Origin: Liquidambar formosana
Lineage: Eukaryota; Streptophyta; Magnoliopsida; Saxifragales; Altingiaceae
Length of the DNA: 64,000 nt
Direction: 5' to 3'
Assembly (NCBI GenBank): GCA_039720395.1
Contig: CM077823.1
Location: forward strand, 11,302,107-11,366,106
How positions within the stretch are numbered: position 1 is the first letter of the stretch; the number at the start of each line of letters is the position of its first letter. This document shows, one piece after another, positions 1-11,636 of this stretch. A program made the translations under genes and the position numbers. The notes beneath the pieces were generated by a model. It did no database searches. It was not told where the DNA came from and worked only from the letters and a program-made list of their open reading frames with translations.

Positions 1-634
1 TTTTCTTAAAAGGGAAACTTAGGGTTTATAGTTTATTGTAAAGGGAATAACCCCTTCTCAATTGAATTACGTGGACTTTGATCCTTATATTTTTGTGTGT
101 GGGGTACGTAGACACTTATTTGATGTTTAAATCCGCCTTAGGATACAAAAGTATCCTAGGTTTTCTTTTCTTTTATTCTTTTATTCTTTATCTCTCTCTC
201 TACTGCTTTCCATACTTCTTTTTATTTGTTCATGGATGTTTATGAATGCTTTATGGATGTTTATGGATGAATGGATGGTTATGGATAATTCTTTACATAT
301 GCATGATGATTAATTAGGAAGTGATTGAAATAGCTCATATAAATTAAGAGACCCATTTTGGGGCGATGTGGTTACCAATAGGATGTTTCCCAAAACCTTC
401 TCACATCGTAACTTAGTCTCCGGATCCTCTCTTATTTTGTTAAGACCTGTTTTTTACTTGATTGGAGTCAAGTGGTTGGTTTTTAAAGGTTTTCTTTAAA
501 ATATTTTATGGTTTTCTCTTTTCCTTAAAAAATGAGGTGGTGACTCCTTGTTTTTGTGAACCTTTAAAAAAAGATATTTATTTATTTAAATCTCTACACT
601 TTTTAAAAGAGTCGATCAAAACTTGTGGTTCACA
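1..634 (+). mobile_element. 3' part of a Tat-type LTR, cut by the window edge
   Basis: Read on the minus strand, this matches the left portions of the LTRs at 12815-13570 and 24763-25520. Shared blocks include a gag-leader-like GGTGGTGACTCC motif near 536, a cluster of poly-pyrimidine sequence and the terminal GTGGTTCACA. The LTR therefore points along the plus strand and ends at about 634 with the expected CA. No primer-binding site follows, so it is a 3' LTR or a solo LTR. It looks clearly more diverged from the E2 LTRs than those are from each other, so it is an older relative. The target duplication cannot be checked because the left end lies outside the window. Confidence 0.75.
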
Positions 635-639
635 CTCCC

Positions 640-2480
640 AAGAAAAATCCAATCAATACGGTCGAAAGACCGAATATCCAAACAACTTAAAATATGGAGA
701 TGTACATATCTTGTCAAAGCAAGATCTTCCAGGTTTGAACCCATCAATGTTTTGGTGTGAAGGGCAAATTCCCACTTTAGCCCATTTAGGAAGCCAATTC
801 GGTTACACTAGACCGAATGTTAGAACAAGTGAAACAAAAGATAATGTGTTTTATGCTACGCCTGGGGGGCAAATTTATAATTAGATGCTAAATGATTCAT
901 TTTACCCAACCTAGAATAGCCAATTTATGTTTGGAAACCCAAATGAAATACCAATTAGAACTAGCCGATCGGGAATTATAGGGGTTCAAATGAAATTCCA
1001 TATAATTATATCAGTCAAGAAGATCCTACACAAACCTTCTAGACCAATTTGAGGGACAACACAAACCATTTCAGATAGGAGATTGCTAATATTATTAGGG
1101 AGCAAATAGGGGCAGGTTAACCTCCAGTAAGAACGGCTTATAGCCATCCTTACCTTGATTATATCGATCAGTTTCATGAATTCCCAAGGGGCTTTAGGTT
1201 TCCTGACTTCACTTTGTTTTTAGGGGAGGATAGGCAGTCTACTTTGAGCACATTGGCCGATTTACGTGCCAGTGTGGTGAAGCAGGTAGTAATAGTTTTT
1301 TAAAGTTAACGTTGTTCCCAAGTTCTTTAACTGGGCTTTCAATTGGTATATTAATTTGCCATCAGGATCAATTACAACATGGTAAGAAATGGAATCCCTT
1401 TTCCATACTTATTTTTGAAGAGCTGAGACCGAACTAACGGTCGCTGATCTTGCCCGAATGTGTCAAAAGCCTAGTGAAAAGGTTGATACTTTCGTCCAAA
1501 GATTTTGTAATGCCCAATGTAGGTGCAGGTCGAATTTGGCACAGTCTAATTGTGTTAAGATGGTGATTAGTGGCCTCAACCTAGAAAATAGGGAGAGATT
1601 TATTGGTCAAGACTTTTTCGACCTAGGTCATCTTATGACTGTCGTGTCTAAGTATGAGAGAATTCTTGAAGAAGGGTTTCTTCAAGGAGTACTTATTATA
1701 GGAACCCCAATAGGGAAGTGGCTCAAATTGAAGCCATTGAAGAAAGTGAAGAGACTGAAGAGGAAATTGCATTGGCCGAATTAAATATTAATCGGCTTTA
1801 TACAAGCAGGGCTTTAGTGAAATCTAAAGTTCAAGAATTGCAACAAAATTTCCAGAGGAGGCTGAATAACGACAGCCAAAATGGAAATAGTTTTAGGGAA
1901 AATAAATATGATTTTGATCTTTCTAAAACTGAGCAAATATTTGACCTACTATTAAAAGATAGATAGATCAAATTACCAGATGGACATAAAATTTCATCTA
2001 TAGAAGAAATGAAAGATAAAAAAATATTGCAAATGGCATGATTGTTAGACACATCCAACAAATAGTTGCATTATGTTGAGAGATGCCACTTAAAAGTCAA
2101 TAAATAATAAGAAATTGAAATTTCCTGAAAAAAAGACTATCCATTAAGTAGATGAAAACCCTTTTCCTTTCGAATTTCCCATTAATATGGTCGTTTTACA
2201 GGTGCAAGATTCGAACTTGTCTAATAAAGAGGCCGTAAATGTTAAAAAGAAATTAGAGGATAAGGGGAAGGTAATCATGCAAGCTCTACAGCAACGGAAT
2301 GAAGTTATGAAATCAGTCTCCTTTATCCCTATGGTTGAGGGCGAGACCTATGCTTACTCTGGAAGGCCAGGTGCTGGTGCTTATAAGAGATGGTCAAAAG
2401 TTGCGATAGAGCATCTTAGTGATATTTATGGTCATCCACTCTTTCGCAGAGGACGTCATAAGGAACTGGCTATGCCATAG
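640..2480 (+). pseudogene. Ty3/gypsy gag relic
   Basis: This is the remains of a gypsy capsid (gag) polyprotein, which packages retrotransposon RNA in cytoplasmic particles. Scattered frames around 1169-1784 keep typical plant gypsy gag phrases: a FHEFPRGFRFPDFTLF-like block near 1175, a FNWYINLPSGS block near 1330, then a long helical section (MCQKPSEKVDTFVQRF onward, 1458). A second conserved section lies at 2187-2480. Numerous stops and frameshifts separate the pieces. No reverse transcriptase follows in this orientation, so the copy is truncated after protease. The lineage within gypsy is not certain. Confidence 0.7.
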
Positions 2481-3033
2481 TATAACCTTGGGAATTTGAA
2501 GAAGGCCGTGATTGGAGATGTAGAAGTCTCTGTCTATAGGGGAAAGTTTCACGTGAGAGGCGTTAATGAGGTCGAAGTTACAAACGCTGCGGCCAGGAGG
2601 CTAAACAAATTCAAAAGTTTCGATCAAGTAACCTGTATAAGGCTAGAGTTGAGAAAGAAAAACTGATAAAGGAAGAAAATGAAGAACATGTTAGAAGTCT
2701 GAGGAAGGATTATCGAAAGGTAGATGCAAGCAACGAAAGAGTTCGACTTGATGAGTATTCAAAAGGTCAAAGTTTAAAAATTAGTGTGAGAAATGATTAT
2801 CAGGCCTCAAGCTATTGGGCCGATAGAAAGACTAAAAGTCAAGAAACTGGGGGATACTGAATTCGGCCTAATATTTGGAAGTGCTTGGAAGCACTTGAGG
2901 AAGAGAAGAAGTCTCTTCAAATAGCTATCGAAAAGTGTAAGGAAGATGAAATACTGGAGGCCATGATTTTAATGCTGATGATGATGACACCATCTAGTTT
3001 GGTTCTCTCCCACCTGCTAGGATCCAGGTAAAT

Positions 3034-3405
3034 ATGGTTTTTATTTTACCTATTGATTTTAGAGTTAAAGAAGGTCAGACTCAGTCTTCTGATGACATTG
3101 AAGTTGGTTTTGAGGGAAAGCTATCCATTAATGAAATTTCAGAAGTATCAAATCGGTCTGGGCAGGCCGAAATATCTTGCAAAAATATTATTTTCACCAA
3201 GCCAAATGAAAACATGGCTAAACATTTGAAATCTTTGTATATCAAAGCCCATTTTAATGGAAAACCAATTTTAAGAGTTTTAGTTGATAATGGGGCTTTT
3301 GTAAATATTATGCCAATTTCGGTCATGAAGAAGTTAGGAAAGACCGAAAAAGATTTATTACTGGCAAGGATTGAACATATAAAACCTTTTCATTTGAAAG
3401 CTTGA
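3034..3405 (+). pseudogene. gypsy aspartic protease relic (truncated)
   Basis: This 123-residue open stretch continues the gag relic at 640-2480. Retropepsins cleave the gag-pol polyprotein and use a D-[TSN]-G active site. Here the sequence reads VLVDNGAFVNIMP, giving D-N-G at about residue 93, followed by the usual hydrophobic stretch and a LGKTEKDL segment. The upstream half is the linker commonly found before protease in these elements. The frame ends about 25 residues after the active site, where a tandem duplication of unrelated sequence begins, so the flap and second half of the domain are missing. Confidence 0.65.
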
Positions 3406-3665
3406 AAAATGCCACCCACCAAGTGTTTGATAAAATGCTTAAGTGAAATAAAAGTGTTCAATCTTTACCAAATCAATGTATATCAACAAGTAACCACATG
3501 AGTGAGTAATATGCTATGATTTAGCAAGGATTGACCATACAAAATTATTTTGTTTCAAAGCTTGGAAAGTGTCACCCACCAAGTATTCGATAAAATGCTC
3601 AATTAATAAAAAAGTGTTCAATCCTTACCAAATTAAGGTATATGAATAAGTAAACTCACAAACAT
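3361..3665. repeat. imperfect tandem duplication, unit about 165 bp
   Basis: The block starting GCAAGGATTGAACATA (about 3364) recurs as GCAAGGATTGACCATA (about 3523). Both copies continue through a CACCCACCAAGT core and a GTGTTCAATC..TACCAAAT segment. The first copy overlaps the end of the protease relic, so the duplication carries a few retroelement bases. Confidence 0.7.
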
Positions 3666-3816
3666 TCATTAACAATTCATTTCATGAATAAAAACAACTT
3701 TTTGACATCTTTTAGAAAACAATTTGAAACCAATTGCTAGTGTAAGCTTATTATTTCCATGTTCTCTCAACTAACTCTTAAGGCATTTTCAACAACTATA
3801 GTCCAACTTTCAAGAC

Positions 3817-5764
3817 ATGCGCACTAGGTCCTCTATGAAAGGACTTATTGAATGGTGGCGGAACATAGAAAACTTCCAAGCCATAGCCAAGAACCATGTT
3901 AAAAAGGTCGGTTTTGGCCCATTTCTAGACTCCTTGTGGAACGATTAATGTGATAGGCAAGTCTTGCTTGCCTTGTTTGAATTATGGTGGGACACCACCA
4001 ACACATTCTATTTTAGTTTTGGGGAGATGACCTTAACCCCCAAGGACTTCACCATGATCACGGGTTTGGGCATTAAAGGCAAGAGTTTGGAATTTTATGA
4101 AGATGCATCCACAAATGAGGATTATTTCCCAGCATATCTTGGAATGGAAGTTGAGGTAATCAAGAAAGCGGTGCGCTGCACCTAGCTTTTTAACAATTTT
4201 GCAAAACAAAAGGAGAGCGCGGGTGCAAGCCCCGATTGCATCACAAGGGCATTTCTTCTTTACATGATTTCATGCACATTCTTCGCTGGCACTGGTGACT
4301 AGCCCCTATGGGCCTTCTTACAAGCATGGAAGATGTTGGCAAGATTAGGAAATTCAATTGGGGAGGGGCTGCTTTAGCTACCATGTACTGGACAATGTCA
4401 GATATGTCCCGTGGTGTTACAAAGGACTTTTGGGGAATGCCTTTTGTTTGGGAGGTAATAGTACTTCTCTTTTATTTCATTTCACATTTTCTTATGTTTT
4501 CTTTCCTTTTAACTCTTTTTTCAATTCTTGACAGGTCTGGTGTTATCAATACCTCAATCTATGCCGCCCATCTCTTGCTGAGGAAACCAAAGAATGGCCT
4601 ACCCTCAAAAATTACTCTCCCACTTATGTGTCCTTCTGGGCGGCGAATCGTTATGATTACACCCATGCTAGAGCTCACCTAGTAAGCCTGACAGCTGACA
4701 TGGTGAAACTCTCTCTTTATTCTTTTATTTTCCTTTTTACTTTCAATTTTTCTCATTGTGGATTTCGAACAGATTGAATGAGATACATGGAAGATATGGG
4801 TATCAATGCTACCTAAGCGATGCATTCCTAACTTAGAGTTGACCGGCAAGAGGGTGCTCTTGGAAGGCCCCATGGGCAGATACTAGTACTTGGGGGAACG
4901 AGTTTTGCGACAAGTTAAAAGCAATGTGAATGCTGCTATGACCCCGATGCCGCCACCACTAAACATGAGGCATGCTAACTCGATGAAGGGAGATGAGTTG
5001 TGGGAAACTTTGAGGGCTGGGATGCTGAAGAATACACTTCTCCCAACATTATATATGATACTTTCTGTCAGCAATACCTGATGAGACCCCGACTGACTGG
5101 CTTCTCTCCTCAAGGGGTAAGTTTTTTATGCTTTCATTGTTTTTCCCTTTTGATAGAGACTTTTATTTAATGGGTGAACACTTGCAGGGTCGACGAGCAC
5201 GAGGGCATAGCTCGACAATGGGCTCAGGTACAAGGGTGATTTATGGTTCTGAGGAAGATAATATGGAGGAGGATTGGCCACTGCCCTTGCCTCGGCCTAA
5301 TTGGTCTGTAGATTTATGCTGCGGGGCGGACTTTGTCAAGACTGTCATCACCCATCCCGCTTTTGATGAGTCCTCTAGGATTGACCCAAGTCGAGAACAG
5401 GTAAATTCTCTTTATAGATATTTTCTTTTTTCACATTACCTGCGATTAATCTCATGGATTGTCCTAGGTGCCTGCGGCGTATGCCCAAGGAGTTCATTGA
5501 CCTTAGCGAGGGCTTGAGACGTAACCTTGTGAGGATGAGCTTAGCCAAGTCCATGGTGGAAGCCCGTTTGGATGTCATAGTAAGTGTTCAACCTATTTTA
5601 AATTCCCCATTTGAAGTTTTCAACCCACCATATTCTCATTCTTAGTTTCTTTGCAACAGACTTCGTCATCACAGCCACCGCAATCAATGCGTCCTCCTAG
5701 AGCACCTCATGGGGGTCGTGATGGAGCTGGGTCAAGTCGTAAAAGAAGTTCTGGGACTCGTTGA
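3817..5764 (+). pseudogene. plant mobile domain (PMD, aminotransferase-like) pseudogene with five introns
   Basis: From an ATG at 3817 the frame gives a basic N-terminus, an in-frame TAA near 3949, then the PMD signature ALFELWWDTTNTFYFSFGEM..T..DF..ITGL at 3964-4080. Further PMD blocks follow: FNWGGAALATMYW near 4340, VWCYQYLNL across a splice junction at 4455/4534, and YLGERVLRQ near 4890. GT-AG introns that join the homology blocks lie at 4455-4534, 4703-4772, 5117-5187, 5401-5467 and 5580-5659. The last exon ends in a Pro/Arg/Ser-rich tail with a stop at 5762-5764. Stops near 4184 and 4297, a frameshift near 4300 and stops near 4776 and 4886 disable it. PMD proteins include nuclear MAIN/MAIL factors and many transposon-borne copies. 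It lies antisense to gypsy element E1, which fits antisense ORFs known in some Tat elements. Whether it belongs to E1 is inference. Confidence 0.7.
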
Positions 5765-6389
5765 GTTCACTTACTTCTTTGTTGGGATTATAAAAACAAT
5801 GAAACAATGGTCATTTTTTTGCATTTCATATTATGTTCTGTAATTGCAATTCTTGAACCAACTTCTTAACCTTAGTATGGATACTTGTGGTGCCTCTTAG
5901 AATCTATTATGATTTATGAAAATTTGAGTCAATATGAGCTTATAGGAGTTAAAACGGCCTAAAAAGGCCATCCGGAAGCGAAAATAGGCAAAACTAGGTG
6001 AAACAAGGCAAAAAAAGGCGGAGTCTCGGGTGACCATCTAGCCCCGGACGGTTACCCGAGGTCGACGCATTTTTTTGCGATTTTTCAGGAATTTTACTAT
6101 TTTGACGATTCTACTCCTTTCAGGACTCGAATTTGTGACCTTTTCTCTGTAAAAACACATGAGGGAAGCCTTCTAACTCTTTTATTTTTATTGACAATAA
6201 TTATGGAAGCCTTGGATGGATTCTTAAGAGGGTTCTTGGCAGTCATAGCTGCCAAAGACAAAACTGAGTGTAAGTGCTTTGGCTTGGAACCTTTGCTCTC
6301 TTTAAGGCACATGAAGCTCGAAACGACTCTTCTCACTGCTGCTACATACTTCTAGGATCCTTAAGTCCATGTCTTTCGATTTAATTATG
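5765..6389. other. spacer between the PMD relics, with a short hairpin
   Basis: No coding sequence is recognisable. A hairpin at 6025-6060 has arms CTCGGGTGACC and GGTTACCCGAG, the same arm ends as the U3 palindromes in the LTRs further right. It may be a remnant of a related LTR, but the flanking bases do not clearly align to one. Confidence 0.5.
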
Positions 6390-7483
6390 AAGAATTATGC
6401 CCGACCATGGAGGAATTCTATACTTTATTTGGAGTTTCATCCGTAGGACCATTCATCCTTTTTACACCTTGCTCGGATTACATTACTTCTTTCTCAAACT
6501 TTCTTGGCATTCCTCAAAAGGATGTAACAATTTTTGTAAAGGATCATATGGTGGACTTAATGAAATTGGTAACCTCTTTCTTGGTTCATGATAGCAAAGG
6601 TACTTTGATTTTCTTCTTTTAAATTCAGCATGCACTTGCTTTCTATTTAATTGGTCGCTTTCTTATCTCCTCCGGCACTCTTCAAGTCCCTATTTGAATA
6701 TGTGAGTTGATTGCCCCTCTTCTCAAGTGACATAACATTATTCCTTTGGTATTAGTTGAGACCTTGAATGGTTTAGATAAAGTTTATGGGAACCCAGTGC
6801 TAGGAGGCAATCCCTTTTTATTGCAAATGTGGCTGCTCGAACGCTTGAATTTTCTATCTCCTACCACTGTTAATCCGTATAAGCCCCAGCACTTTTGTCT
6901 TCGCCGAGTTGAACTTCCTGGGCCATTCTCTTTAAGAGATTGGTTAGGTTACTTTTAAACATTGTCATGGCGGAACATCAAATGGTTTGTCTTTATATGG
7001 GGGTGTAAAGAACAAGTGCTTTTTCGAAGCTCGAGGTGTGCTTTTGTCAAACTCACAGGGCTGAGATCGACTTCCTTCTATTGGATCTCAAGAATTCTTC
7101 ACCAAATGGGCACCATGCAAACCATACCGTCCTTAAAAGGACCTTGTTGTTCTGTGGAACCTGTCGGTCTTACTATGATCAAGTGGACAAGGACTTGTTG
7201 GCCTATGGACTTGAAATTGACTCGGATTGCCAACATTGAAGGACCTTTCAAGATGAGTCAAGAATACAAGCAATGGTTGAAGGATGATTTGGACGGAAGA
7301 GAGACTTCTCGTAGAGAAAGAATTTATGACCTCATCAAGGACACTAGACTTGGGCTTTGCAGAGGAGACATTTTTAAGGCAGTAGAGGCAGCACATGACC
7401 ATGACTTACGAAAGAAAAGAGGACTTGAGAGAGAGAGAAAGAAGATAGACAAGATGACTCTAAAGAAACTCAAGAGAACTTGA
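6390..7483 (+). pseudogene. second plant mobile domain-like pseudogene, antisense to E1
   Basis: Pieces in shifting frames give a YARPWEEFYTLFG-type start near 6390, an ALAFYLIGRFLI segment near 6630 and GGNPFLLQMWLLERLNFL near 6800. A WRNIKWFVFIWG segment follows at 6965, then TSFYW.SRILHQMGTMQTIP near 7070. These are the successive conserved blocks of the C-terminal half of PMD proteins. An open C-terminus of charged, probably coiled-coil sequence (RRERIYDLIKDTR to KKLKRT) ends at 7481. Stops and frameshifts break the rest. It sits between the 3' end of the E1 integrase and the missing E1 3' LTR, on the opposite strand to pol, as expected for a Tat antisense ORF. It is not a plain duplicate of the 3817-5764 relic. 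Confidence 0.6.
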
Positions 7484-7788
7484 AGACTTAAGGAATAGAA
7501 TATCTATGGCATGTCAATAGTTCTTTTACTTAACACCAATGAATTGCTATGTTAATCAATTAGTTTCAGATAAATTGCCAATAATAATTTACTTTTGAGA
7601 TTTTTTGTGATTGTGTTGTTTGGACTGCACCCAAAGTAACTTTATGGGTTGCCTACATATCCCCATTTTCTCCCTCTCTCTCTGTTTTTTATTTTATTTT
7701 ATTTTTTTTAAGGGAAATCAGGTCATCGTAGTTCAAATGCCTTAACTTTTGTCTAAGCTGCCCTTATAGGTTTTCGACCTAGTAGGTC
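7484..7788 (-). other. E1 post-pol untranslated region with conserved blocks
   Basis: On the minus strand, directly after the integrase stop, comes a CTAGGTCGAAAACC..GGGCAGC..AGACAAAAGTTA block (about 7738-7789). Then a (T)n/(CT)n tract and a second block around 7620-7668 containing TAGGCAACCCATAAAGTTA. Both blocks recur in pol-less element E2 (20321-20412, 21151-21198 and 21298-21344). They look like non-coding cis elements of this lineage. Confidence 0.6.
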
Positions 7789-8519
7789 TTATGCATAATA
7801 CTTCTTTAATTGATCCAAATTGGTAGGACGAGCGAACTCAATCCCATCCAAATCCATAAGTCGAACAGCTCCTACTGGCAATATCTCCTTGATGACGTAC
7901 AGGCCACCCCAACTTGGTTTGAACTTTTCTTGTGGATCGAAAATTGGATCTCGGATCTCTTTCAATACTAAATCCCATTTCTTTAAGCCCCTGTCTTTGA
8001 CATGTTTATTGAATGCCCTTGTAACTCTTCTTTAGTACCCTTGCACATAATACAGGGCCCTTAATCGCCTTTTATCTAACAATGCCAACTCATCATAACG
8101 GCCCTTGATCCAGTCTACCTCTGCCAACTGACTTTCCATAGCAACTCTTAGCGAAGGAACTTCCAATTCCACTAGTAGAACGGCCTCCATCCCATACACT
8201 AAAGCATACGGCGTAGCCCCTGTTGATGACCTGACTGACATTTTGTACCCCTATAATGCCAATGGTAATTTCTCATGCCAATCGGTGTACGTGTTAGCTG
8301 TTTTTTGTAATATCTTCTTGATATTCTTGTTGGCGGCTTCCATTGCACCGTTAGTCCTTGGGCGATACGGGGATGACAAGTGATGAACGATCTTGTATTT
8401 TTGCAAGAGTTCCTTAGTTTCCTTCTGAAAATGCTGACCGTTGTCCAAAATAACCTCATGTGGTACCCCATATCAGTAGATAATGTTGAGCTGTATGAAC
8501 TGTGCCACCTTTTTGGCAT
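7789..8519 (-). pseudogene. E1 integrase catalytic core and C-terminus
   Basis: Integrase inserts retrotransposon cDNA into the chromosome. The core here keeps DNGQHF (second catalytic Asp, near 8444) and TNGAMEAANKN (catalytic Glu, near 8335), with a SSPYRPRTNG lead-in. After a frameshift comes the conserved STGATPYALVYGMEAV block (8225). Then the GPY-like end FKPSWGG.YVIKEILP runs to LKKYYA, with a stop at 7789-7791. An in-frame TAA at 8032-8034 interrupts an otherwise continuous C-terminus. The first catalytic Asp is in the adjoining piece (8548-9327). Confidence 0.85.
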
Positions 8520-8547
8520 TTAAAGTCTTGAAGGAAGTTGCTTCCAC

Positions 8548-9635
8548 CTACTTAGTGAAGTAATCGATGGCTACCAGGATATATTCGTGTCCATTGGATG
8601 CCTTCGGCCTAATCTGCCTGATGATATCTATTCCCCATACTACAAACGGCCATGGAGTTGACATACTTGTTAAGGGTATGGAGGGCAAGTGTTGTCCATT
8701 GGCAAAGAGCTGACACTTATGACACTTCCTGATATGGGCATAGCAATCCCTTTCCATTGTGGACCAGTAGTACCCTAGCCTCATAATTTTCTTAGCCAGC
8801 ATGTATCCATTTATATACGGGGCCCCTACTCCTTCATGAATTTCTTCGATGAGTCTTTTAGCTTCTTCCTCCGTGACACACAACAAGTGAATCCCGTTGT
8901 AAGACCTCCGATACAGTTTCCCTCTGCATACCACATAATGGCTTGCCAATCTCATCAGTGTTCGTCTGTCCACACAAAATGCTTCCTCTGGATACTTCCT
9001 TTCTTCGATGAGCCCCCTTATGTCATAAAACCAGGGTTGATTATCTATTGTTTCTCCTTCTCGAATGGAACGGCAATAAACAGGTTTCTCTCTGCATTCG
9101 ATCACGAGCGGTTTCACACTTCCTCTTTCTGGTATCTCCACCATTGAAGCTAGAGTTGCTAGGGCATCAGCAAACTGATTCTTGTTTCTTGATAGATAAT
9201 TGAACTCGATCTCTGCAAACTCTTTGGTCAATGCTTCTAAATAGGCGTGATATAGCAGCAGCTTCTCATTACGAGTTTTCCGTTCCCCTTTTATCTGGCA
9301 GATGATCAATGTTGAATCCTCGAACACCTCAAGTTCTTTATTCCCAACTCTAATGCAGCTTCCAATGCTAGGATGCAGGCCTCGTATTCCGCAATGTTGT
9401 TGGTAGATTCAAACCCCAATTTGACTTTCAAGGGCGTGAAAGCTTTTTCGAGCGAGACTAATAGCATTCCTATTCCATAACCTCTTCTGTTTGCCGCTCC
9501 ATCGAAGTAAACTCTTCAAGTCTTATTCCCGATTGCTAGGATGTCTTCGTTAGGGAATTCATCATTGAATTGGGTTGATGATGACACAGGGCAACTTGCC
9601 AAGTGGTCTGCAACAATGCTTCATTTGATGGACTT
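8548..9635 (-). pseudogene. E1 archaeal-type RNase H, integrase zinc finger and start of core
   Basis: Starting at the B1 insertion site (9635), the frame reads SIVADHLA, then a second RNase H with YFDGAANRRGYGIG, TNNIAEYEAC and DSTLIICQI motifs, ending in FADALATLASM. This is the aRNH that marks Tat elements. Next is the H2C2 finger: IHEG, then GAPYING where the second His is replaced by Tyr, then CHKCQLF. The integrase core opens with WGIDII (first catalytic Asp). The piece from 9327 to 8548 is a 259-residue uninterrupted frame. A TGA replaces a Trp codon just before YFDGAAN. Confidence 0.85.
9631..9635. repeat. target-site duplication GACTT (left of B1)
   Basis: The five bases before the LTR start are identical to 12347-12351 just after its end. 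This proves a single insertion event at this point. Confidence 0.9.
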
Positions 9636-11350
9636 TGTGAACCCCGGAAATTGGGCCCACGAGGGATTGACGAAAAAGGTTGTGTGGGTGTGGGTTTTGA
9701 AAACACAAAGGAGTCGCCACCTCATTTTTTAAAGGAAACAAGGAAAACCCTAAAAACAGTTTGTTTTAGGAAAACAATTTGAATGACTCCATAAAAAAGG
9801 AAAGGCAAAAACCAATCTTTTGGAAACCAAAGAAATCGGGGATTCGGAGGCTAAGTTATGACATGGGAAGGTTCTAGGCAAAGCCTATAGGCACCCATGT
9901 CACCCTTTCGGTCTCTCAGTTCATTTGGGCTAAATCAAGATCTTTTCCATACAAAAATCAGCAAGTATATCATCACAAGATAGCATGCATATCATATATT
10001 TCATTCATCCATCCATGCATAGTAAGCACACAAAAACAGAAAATAAAGAAAAACAAAACAAAACAAAAAGAAGCCTAGGATGCTTGGATCCTAGAACGGA
10101 CTTGAGCCTCACGAAGAGCGCCTACGTACCATGCAACGAAATACATAGATCAAAGTCCACGTAGTTCGATTAGACCTAGGGTTAAGTCCTAATATAAACC
10201 TATGGTAAAAACCCTAGGTTTCCTTATTTGACCAAAAGAGTTGAATTTGATAGAGAGTTTGATTTTAGAAAGAACTCCACAAAATGGAAACTTTAATAAA
10301 AACCAGAATTTTATGGGTTAAGGAAACCCTTGATTAGAACCATAGGATCATATTAAAAATTAACCCTAAAGAGGGAGAAGAGAAAGAGTTAAGGGAGAGA
10401 GGTGAATTGGGGCACCTTCATACCCACTTACCTGAGCGCAATAGCTCCAAGCATTAGCCATTTCAGACATGAGCAGCCCTATTTGCCATAGGACAATTAC
10501 CACACCTATTTGCACCCTTACACGTGCTCAAAACCATGCAAAAACAATGATATGCAAATCTGGACAGAATAGTATTACGGCCTAAAATCATCTACTAAGC
10601 ATGCTAACAGCAAAAACAGCAAACAATAATAAGTCCTAACATATTCCTAGAACCATATTATGCATAAAAACCCTAGAATATACTAACATGCATGCAAAAA
10701 CATCATATTTACTCTATATGCAAGACATATACAGCAAACACGAAGAAAAACCAATAAAAAAGTCTACTTTATCATGCTATATGAAAACTAACATAAAACA
10801 ATGACTCTAAAACCCTAAACTCACAAATATGTTTAAAGACATACAAAACATACTTTAGTCATGCTAAAACCAAACTAAACAGAAATTAAATCATGCATAT
10901 TAACTAACTAAAGCAACATGACATGATGAAAATCCTAACTCTAACATGCAATGACACTAATCCTAGCACAAGGGCAACAGGAGCACAAGAACCATAACTA
11001 TGCATAAAAAACACATAGGACAGCCCTAAAGCATGCTAAACAGTAGATAAACAATAGATATTCCATGTATATTAACTAGCTAGAGTGTTAATACATGATA
11101 AAAAAGTTACCTTTAACATGCAATAAGCCTAACCCATATTCAGCATAAACAAAGATGGAGGAATACCTTAAGAAGAAACTTCCTTGCTTCTGTAGAGACT
11201 CTCCCTTGCTCTTATGGATGACTTGAACCAATCCTCTCCAAGGCTACAGCAAGAACTCCAGCTCTCCTTCAAGTCTCTCTCTCTTATTCTCTCTCAAACA
11301 CTCAAGTATTAATGTATAAAGTGGCTCCCCTTGTGCTGAAGCATAGGGGG

Positions 11351-11360
11351 TATTTATAGA
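11351..11360 (-). promoter_or_regulatory. TATA-like box of LTR B1
   Basis: TCTATAAATA on the minus strand, about 990 bp from the LTR 5' end. It is in the same relative place as TATA-like boxes in the other LTRs. The start site itself is not visible. Confidence 0.5.
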
Positions 11361-11556
11361 CTTCAATTAGGATTAACCAATGGCTGGGATTAAAACCCTA
11401 AAAATTAATCCAAGGGCTATTAGAGACCCCCTTGGGGCTTAAGTAACTCAGAAGTTACCAAAAATTAGAAGGAAACTCGTCCAAAAGAGTCTTTGTTCGT
11501 CAAAATAGGGAGGAATCCGCTTCAGCAAGGAAACATGGTGTAAATAGGAAAGTGCT

Positions 11557-11636
11557 CTCGGGTGACCTCCCAAGGCTGGGCGGCTAGCCACCTGGGCCCA
11601 GGCGGCTAGCCGCCCAGGCTTGGGTGGTCACCCGAG
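11557..11636. repeat. 80-base near-perfect palindrome in U3 of B1
   Basis: Two 40-base arms meet without a loop and differ at only three pairs. The ends are CTCGGGTGACC and GGTCACCCGAG. The interior is GC-rich and contains GGCTAGCC twice. Confidence 0.9.

Noticed and set aside
462..884. 140-residue frame at the left of the window
   Set aside because: It starts inside the LTR and runs into the gag relic. It is a chance fusion across the LTR end.
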